Assembly: GCA_039707655.1 (NCBI GenBank)
Contig: CM077674.1
Location: 235,763,904 to 235,827,903, forward strand
Length of the DNA stretch: 64,000 nucleotides
Source of the DNA: Elymus sibiricus
Lineage: Eukaryota; Streptophyta; Magnoliopsida; Poales; Poaceae
Reading direction: 5' to 3'
The translations under genes were made by a program, and so were the position numbers. Under the pieces are notes generated by a model. It did not search any database. It was not told the origin of the DNA and saw nothing but the letters and a program-made list of their open reading frames with translations. How positions within the stretch are numbered: the stretch's first letter is position 1; each line of letters begins with the position of its first letter. Of the stretch, positions 57,235 through 64,000 are shown piece by piece.

Positions 57235-58725
57235 TGATGACCCACAAGTATAGGGGATCAATCGTAGTCCTTTCGATAAGTAAGAGTGTCGAACCCAACG
57301 AGGAGCAGAAGGAAATGATAAGCGGTTTTCAGCAAGGTATTCTCTGCAAGTACTGAAAGTAGCGGTAACAGATAGTTTTGTAGCAAGGTAATTCGTAACA
57401 AGTAACAAGTGACAATAGTAACAAGGGTGCAGCAAGGTGGCCCAATCCTTTTTATAGCAAAGGACAAGCCGAAACGTTCTCTTATAATAAGCAAAGCGTT
57501 CTCGAGGACACATGGGAATTGTCGTCTAGTCACGTTCATCATGTTTAGTTGATTCGCATTCACTACTTTGATAATTTGATATGTGGGTGGACCGGTGCTA
57601 GGGTGCTATTCTTACTTGAACAAGCAACCCTCTTATGATTACCCCCTCTCGCAAGCATCCGCAACTATGAAATAATAATTAAGATAAATCTAACCATAGC
57701 ATGAAACATATGGATCCAAATCAGCCCCTTACGGAATAACGCATAAACTAGGGTTTAAGCTTCTATCACTCTCGCAACCCATCATTTACTTATTACTCCC
57801 CAATGCCTTACCTTAGGCCCAAGTATGGTGAAGTGTCATGTAGTCGACGTTCACATGACACCACTAAAGGAAGAACACATACATATCATCAAAATATCAA
57901 ACGAATGCCAACTTCACATGATTACTTATAACAAGACTTCTCCCATGTCCTCAAGAATAAAAGTATCTACTCACAAATCAAATTCATGTTCAAGATCATA
58001 GGTGTATTGATATGCTTAAGGATCTGAACATATAATCTTCCACCAAATAAACCAACTAGCATCAACTGCAAGATGTAATCAACACTACTAGCAACCCACA
58101 TGTACCAATCTGAGGTTTTGAGACAAAGATTGAATACAAGAGATGAACTAGGGTTTGAAATGAGATGGTGCTGGTGAAGATGTTGATGACGATTGGTCCT
58201 CCCACGATGAGAGGACCGTTGGTGATGTCGATGGCTTCGATTTCCCCCTCCTAGAGGGAAGTATCCCCAGCGGAATCGCTCCGCCGGAGAGCAAAAGTGC
58301 TCCTGCCCAGGTTCCGCCTCAAGACGACTGCACTTCATCCTGAAAGTCTTCTTCTGATATTTTTTCTAGGGCAAATAGCATCTTATTGGAGAAGATGGGC
58401 CCTGGAGGGCCCACGAGCTCAGTAGGCACGCCCCCTGAGCTTGTCGCTCTCTGGTGGGTCCCCTCCTGGTATTTCTTCCGCCAATATTTTTTATATATTC
58501 CAAAATAATTCTCCGTAAATTTTTAGGTCATTTGGAGTTGTGGAGAATATCTATCTCTGTTGTAGCCTTTTCAGGTCCAGAATTCCAGCTGCTGGCAATC
58601 TCCCTCTTCATGTGAAACTTGCAAAATAAGAGAGAAAAGTCATTAGGATTGCATCATAAAGTGAAATAATGACCCAAAACATAATAAATAACAGTAGGAA
58701 AACAAGATGCAAAATGGACATATCA
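57235..58725 (-). repeat. 3' LTR of A3
   Basis: About 1491 bp. On the minus strand it begins TGATATGTCCATTTTGCATC (58725) and ends CCTATACTTGTGGGTCATCA (57235). Confidence 0.85.
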
Positions 58726-58739
58726 ACTCCCCCAAGCTT

Positions 58740-60287
58740 AGACCTCGCTTGTCCTCAAGCGAAAGCCGAAATCGATAATCATGACCACATGTTTAGAGAG
58801 AGAGAGAGAGAGGTGTCGATAAAATAAAATACGTGCATGAAAGCATCATGACCAATATCATAGCAGCAATATGTCATCATAAAACTTCTCATGATCAAGT
58901 AACAATTCCTTCACAAGCTAAAGTAGGAACCATAAACTTCATTGAAACCTACCAAACTATGATCTCAGTCATGAAACAATTGCAGTTTATCATATTTCCA
59001 GAAAGAGTCTATGTAAGAGCTTTTTTTATCAAGTTCACATACCCAACTATCATTTAGTCTTCTATGATTGCTAACACTCACGGTATATTTATGGAACAAA
59101 AGTTTCAGTCAAACACATCGGAAGATGGGGGTTTATAGTTTTCACCTCCCAACTGATTTATCTCGAGGATAATGTCAACAATAATAACTCATGATCACCT
59201 ACATCCAACTGGATATATGTGCCTGGATCTTTCCCTACCACATGATGCTTACCAAGTGGAGAATAAATAAGAATGGTATAGGGATGAACATTATTGACTC
59301 TTGCATAAAAGTAAATGCCGAAAGTAAAAGATAGGCCCTTTGCAGAGGGAAGCAGAGGTTGTCATGCGCTTTTTATTTTAGGATGTGCAAGCTCTTAATG
59401 GAAAGGAACGTCACTTTATATTGCCCCTTGTGATAGCAAACTTTATTATGCAGTCCGTTGCTTTTATTTCTTTACCATCACAAGTTCGTACAAAGCTTAT
59501 TTTCCCTTACAATAAAAGATCGTACATATTTAGGAGCAATTTTTATTGCTTTATGCATCGATGACAACTTACTTGAAGGATCTTATTCAATCCATTGGTA
59601 GATATGGTGGACTCTCATGTCAAGAAACTTGGTTCAAGGGTTTTCGGATGCACCAGTAGTATCTCTACTTAGGGTGAATTTTTGGCTAGCAAAAGATTAT
59701 GAGCAAGCACCACATGTTAGAGGATTCATGACAACATAACTTCTATGTGAATATAAGCAAACATAACCCATTATGTTGTCTTCCTTGTCCAACGTCAACT
59801 ATTTGATCAAGCATAGAATATTTGATGGGGGCTCACAATCATAAAAGATGTCCAAGATAGTGTATTTATATGTGAGACCTCTCTTTCTTTATTACTTTTT
59901 CATGATTTGCATCAATGACCAATGCTATGTTTGTTAACTTCCAACAAATTTTATCAGTTATACCTTTTTTATGTGAAGACATCACTCCCCATGGGATTAG
60001 CATATGATCTTTTTTTTCTTTCCATTGCTAAGATTTAAGCAAGAAGGTAAAGCAACCAAACTCAAACTACTCTTTATTATATAACTCTCACACTCGATTA
60101 CATAGATAGATAGATCACGAAACAAGCACTCAAAACTACATCATACTAAAACTTTATTCTTCTAAATCAAGAAATAACTAAGGATCGAACTAAGATAGAT
60201 AATGATGGTAAAAGTGATGGTGATACGATACCGGGGCACCTCCCCCAAGCTTGGAACAAGCCAAGGGTGGTGCCCATACCCGTGTAC
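58740..60287 (-). other. A3 3' untranslated region, no gene
   Basis: Includes GA repeats at 58796-58812 and a ~800-bp stretch (58870-59700) similar in order to R1 (13900-14700) and R2 (37480-38350). No coding frame is supported. Confidence 0.65.
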
Positions 60288-60690
60288 TCAAGTGTCTTTC
60301 TTCGGCAAAGATGGTGATGAGGTGGTAGGCTTGTTCTCTAGAAGCAGGAACCGCAGATTATCATTGATCCTTCGGAGAGCACGATTTTGCTCCTCCAATA
60401 AAATAACCTCATGAGTGAGCGCCATGTTCTGGGCACAAATTGCTTCAACAGCCTTTAATGCATTGATTTCAGATAAACAAAGATTATGATGGAGAGTTTG
60501 CAATATGTCTCCCTTTTCTGTAGCCTCCACTGGGGGTATGGATTGATTTCATTCTTCATAGGTCTGGCTGCCTGTGGCCTCTTTAGTTTCCTCCTGCTCA
60601 ACGGTGTCCTCCTCTCCGGACAACCACTCATAATAGACCTCATGGAAAGGACGTTTGTTCGGTGAAGGTTGCACGATCCGGTGCTTGGTA
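60288..60690 (-). pseudogene. A3 3' ORF C-terminal remnant
   Basis: The frame reads [20 protein letters not shown], then SGEEDTVEQEETKEATGSQT, a TGA, and VEATEKGDILQTLHHNLCLS, then ALTHEVILLEEQNRALRRIN and NLRFLLLENKPTTSS. The last part is helical and Leu/Glu-rich, suiting a coiled coil. Upstream coding is replaced by the chloroplast fragment. Position after integrase and before the 3' untranslated region matches the A1 and A2 ORFs. Confidence 0.5.
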
Positions 60691-60696
60691 CACAGC

Positions 60697-60960
60697 CTTC
60701 GTACTGACGATAAAAATTTTACTCCACAAGAAATTGAACAAAAAGCTGCCGAATTGGCCTATTTCTTGCGCGTACCAATTGAAGTATTTTGAGGTATCTT
60801 TTTTGAACTGAGTTGAATGAAGAAAAGAAGAATTGGAAGAAGAAAAGTTTTCTCAACACGGTGAGGAAGTCTCTTCTAAATTGGATTTGTTATTGTAAGG
60901 GGATTTTTAAGTATTTATCTAAAGGAAGGAACAAACGAGGATAAGACAAAATTGCTTTTA
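60697..60960 (+). other. ycf4: Chloroplast DNA fragment (end of ycf4 and downstream spacer)
   Basis: On the plus strand the sequence reads [20 protein letters not shown] then PIEVF and a stop (about 60715-60791), preceded by RTDDK. This is the conserved C-terminus of the photosystem I assembly protein Ycf4, which plastid genomes encode. About 165 bases of purine-rich sequence after the stop look like the ycf4-cemA spacer, but I cannot confirm that. Both edges are estimates: the left from the break in the retrotransposon frame, the right from the T-run at 60959. It is a nuclear plastid insertion (NUPT). Confidence 0.75.
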
Positions 60961-61365
60961 ATTTTTTTTTTGAGCTTGACGACCAAGTCGTGTCAGAAAA
61001 ACAACCCGAAACAAAAATAGAGGAGAAACTTACGATACGGTTGTCAAAACATCTGAAAGTATATATAATGAATTTTTCCCGTGCAAAACAAGTAATCTAG
61101 GAGAAAGCGGAGTCCGGAAAGTCCACGGGGGAGTCACGAGCTCACACGGCGTGCCATGAGGGGTAGGGCGCGCCCCTGAGTTCGTCACTCCCTCATGCAC
61201 TTTCCTAATTGTTTATTATTTTTCTAATTTTTTATATATTTTGAAATGAACAAAAGGTACTTTTATGGAACTTTTGGAGTCTGTTTACTTACCGCATCAC
61301 ATACCTACTCCTTTTTCAGGGTTCTGGAGCGTTCCAGAAGGTTGCTTTTATGTGCTCCTCCGGTG
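60961..61365 (-). other. A3 leader region between integrase and 3' ORF
   Basis: On the minus strand it has CCGTATC|GTAAGT near 61036, a possible donor of a leader intron as in A1 and A2. No coding sequence. Confidence 0.45.
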
Positions 61366-63070
61366 TCATAGTTTGAATAATATTTGTTTCCATATTAATT
61401 GGTGTACCTGAGATATAATGTTTAATTCTTTGCCATTAACCACTCTCGGATTAATGCCTTCGGCGTTGTTGATTTTGATACCTCCGGAGCGATAAACTTC
61501 TTCGACGATATATGGTCCTTCCCATTTAGAGAGAAGTTTTCCTGCAAAGAATCTGAAACGAGAATTGTACAATAGAACTTGATCACCTACTTTAAATTCC
61601 CTTTTTTGGATTCTTTTGTCATGCCATCTTTTAACCTTTTCTTTAAACAACTTGGCATTTTCATAAGCTTGTTTCCTCCATTCATCTAGAGAACTAATAT
61701 CAAATAACCTCTTTTCACCGGCAAGTTTGAAGTCATAATTAAGTTATTTAATTGCCCAATAATCTTTATGTTCTAACTCGAGAGGTAAATGACATGCCTT
61801 TCCATAGACCATTTTGTATGGAGACATACCCATAGGATTTTTATAAGCAGTTCTGTAAGCCCATAATGCATCGTCAACTTTTTTAGACCAATTCTTTCTG
61901 GATCTATTAACAGTCTTTTGCAAAATTAATTTTATTTTCCTATTACTCAATTCAACTTGACCACTAGACTGAGGATGATAAGGTGATGCAATTCTATGGT
62001 TGACATCATATTTAGCTAGGAGTTTACGAAATGAACCATGAATAAAATGTGAACCACCATCAGTCATTAAATATCTAGGGACTCCAAACCTCGGAAAAAT
62101 AACTTCTTTAAGCATTTTAATAGATATGTTGTGATCAGCACTACTAGTTGTAATAGCTTCTACCCACTTAGTAACATAATCAACAGCAACTGGAATATGA
62201 GTGTATTCATTAGATTTAGGAAAAGGTCCCATATAGTCAAAGCCCCAAACATCAAATGGTTCAATAACAAGTGAATAGTTCATAGGTATTTCCTGACGTC
62301 TACCAATATTACCAATTCTTTGACATTCATCACAAGAAAGGACAAACTTACGTGCATCCTTGAAGAGAGTAGGCCAATAAAAACCAGATTGTAGTACCTT
62401 ATGTGCAGTTCTGTCTCCCGCATGGTGTCCTCCATATGCTTCGGAATGACACTTCCATAGGATTTGTTCCTGTTCATGCTTAGGTACACAACGCCTAATA
62501 ACACCATCAACTCCTTCTTTATATAAATGTGGGTCATCCCAAAAGTAATGTCTTAAATCAAAGAAGAACTTTTTCTTTTGTTGATATGTGTAACTAGGTG
62601 GTATATATTTAGCAACAATGTAATTAGCATAGTCTGTATACCAAGGATTACTACACGAAGTAGAAGCATTTATAACAGCTAATTGCTCATCAGGAAAACT
62701 ATCATCAATAGGCAGTGGGTCATCAAGAACATTTTCCATCCTAGACAAATTATCTGCTACAGGGTTTTCAGCTCCCTTCCTATCAACAATATGCAAATAA
62801 AACTCTTGTAATAAAAGAACCCACCTAATCAGTCTAGGTTTAGCATCTTTCTTGTCCATAAGATATTTAATAGCAGCATGATCAGTGTGAATGGTAACTT
62901 TAGAATCAACAATGTAAGGTCTGAATTTATCACATGCAAACACAATTGCTAAAAATTCTTTCTCAGTAGTAGCATAATTTCTTTGAGCACTATCCAAGGT
63001 CTTGTTGGCATAATGAATAACATTCAATTTCTTATCAACTCTTTGACCTAGAACAGCACCAATAGCATAA
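61366..63070 (-). pseudogene. Athila-type pol: RNase H and integrase (A3)
   Basis: The frame enters at 63070 with [20 protein letters not shown], then [20 protein letters not shown] and [20 protein letters not shown], the RNase H part of Gypsy pol. The integrase zinc domain follows ([20 protein letters not shown], then CDECQRIG) and the catalytic core ([38 protein letters not shown]) with D, D and E present. One TAA at 61744 (after DYWAIK) interrupts the frame, which resumes to 61366 with VKRWHDKRIQKREFKVGDQV and LLSKWEGPYIVEEVYRSGGI, the C-terminal integrase part. The remaining frame is otherwise well kept, so A3 is among the younger copies. RT lies beyond the LTR at 63071. Confidence 0.93.
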
Positions 63071-64000
63071 TGCTACTTGTAAACTGCGCTGGGATTTTCC
63101 CCAAAGAGGAGGGGTGATGCAGCATAGTAGAGATAAGTATTTCCCACAGTGAGAACCAAGGTATCAATCTAGTAGGAGAACCACGCAAATTCTCGTGAGT
63201 AGCACCTACACACAAAAGCAAATACTTGCACCCAACGCGGGCAAGAGGGTTGTCAATTCCCTTGAACTCGTTATTTGCAAGGATTAATTCTGATAGTGAT
63301 AGATAGATAAAATAAATTGCAAAATAAAATAAAGGAAATAAAATTGCCGCAATGTATTTTTAGGTTTTTTATATGATTTAATTAGACTCGGGGGCCATAG
63401 TTTTCACTAGAGGCTTCTCTCTCGAACACATAGCATACGGTGGGTAAACAAATTACTGTTGGGCAATTGATAGAAAAGCGCATAGTTATGAAGATATTCA
63501 AGGCAATGATCATGTATATAGGCATCACGTCCGAGACAAGTAGACCGACTCCTGCCTGCATCTACTACTATTACTCCACCTATCGACCGCTATCCAGCAT
63601 GTATCTAGGGTATTAAGTTAATAAAAATAGAGTAATGCCTTAAGCAAGATGACATGATGTAGACAAAGTAAACCCAATCAATATGAACAAACCCCGTCAT
63701 TTTATCCTTAATGGCAACAATACAAATACGTGTCTTGTCCCCTACTTTGTCACTGGGATATAGAACACCACAAGATTGAACCCATCACAAAGCACCTCTC
63801 CCATTGGAAGATAAATCAATCTAGTTGGCCAAACCAAACGGATAGATCGGAGAGAAATACAAAGCTAAAACAATCATGCATAAAAGAATTTAGAAAAGAC
63901 ACAAATATTTCTCATGAATAATCTGATCATAAATCCACAATTCATTAGATCCCAACAAACACACCGCAAAAGAAGATTACATCGGATAGAACTCCAAGGA
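63071..64000 (-). mobile_element. LTR inserted in A3 pol (runs off right edge)
   Basis: Starts on the plus strand TGCTACTTGTAAACTGCGCT and is collinear with the solo LTR at 20914-22246 over its whole visible length (for example TTGCACCCAACGC, AAACCCCGTCATTTTATCCT). A stretch at about 63385-63600 (GACTCGGGGGCCATAGTTTT) is absent from the solo LTR. The candidate left duplication is CATAA (63066-63070). Solo or full element cannot be told here. Confidence 0.85.

Larger units (their letters stand above)
57235..63070 (-). mobile_element. Athila-type Gypsy element A3 (minus strand, 5' part beyond window)
   Basis: On the minus strand: RNase H and integrase (63070-61366), leader and 3' ORF remnant, untranslated 3' region, a polypurine tract reading AAGCTTGGGGGAGT (58739-58726) and the 3' LTR (58725-57235). 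The outer LTR side has AGGGA (57230-57234) as candidate duplication. An LTR at 63071 cuts the RT/RNase H boundary. A chloroplast fragment sits at about 60697-60960. Confidence 0.85.

Overview
The window is intergenic heterochromatin from a large grass genome, most likely a Triticeae species (wheat, Aegilops, barley or rye). The reasons are TE families with Triticeae-type LTR ends (for example LTRs starting TGATACGTCTCCAACGTATC), several levels of nested insertion, and plant-style introns and TATA boxes. I see no intact ordinary host gene. Nearly every base can be assigned to a transposable element or to a gene-like relic carried inside one. Genus and TE family names cannot be fixed from sequence alone, so I use group names (Athila-type Gypsy, Tat-type Gypsy, Copia, CACTA, MULE, hAT, PIF/Harbinger).

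Nesting, outer to inner. A plus-strand Copia element (C1; pieces at about 30391-31485, 33299-34160, 35272-35747 and 43094-43950) was entered by a plus-strand Athila-type Gypsy (A1; 1466-4194 and 27461-30390). A1 carries a minus-strand Gypsy at its left (G1; 1-1465) and a very long CACTA transposon (4195-27460; TSD AAT). The CACTA contains an LTR element without pol genes (R1; 8989-16517), a PIF/Harbinger element (17129-18967, TSD TAA) and two solo LTRs (20914-22246, TSD TGTAC; 22727-24184, TSD GCCGC). C1 itself also holds a MULE with long inverted repeats (31486-33298, 9-bp TSD), a hAT element (34161-35271, 8-bp TSD) and a minus-strand copy of the R1 family (R2; 35748-43093, TSD AGGAT).

From 43951 a truncated second Athila-type element (A2) begins. 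It is interrupted by a Tat-type Gypsy with an antisense multi-exon gene (G2; 46505-57073) and by a minus-strand Athila-type element (A3; 57235 to beyond 63070). G2 contains an 860-bp foldback element (55668-56527). A3 holds a piece of chloroplast DNA (end of ycf4) and is cut at 63071 by another LTR that runs off the window.

The most interesting part is the CACTA. It shows no recognisable transposase, but carries four gene-like units: a degenerate DEDD 3'-5' exonuclease-like protein (minus strand), a head-to-head partner rich in charged helix, a hypothetical Gln/Glu/Arg-repeat protein split by R1, and a multi-exon gene ending in a B3-like DNA-binding domain split by a solo LTR. Other unusual items are the tRNA-like modules in the MULE arms, an ~819-bp tandem duplication with a 3-bp microhomology junction, a 5S rRNA-like fragment, and the evidence that R1/R2 share their 3' internal region with the pol-bearing A3.
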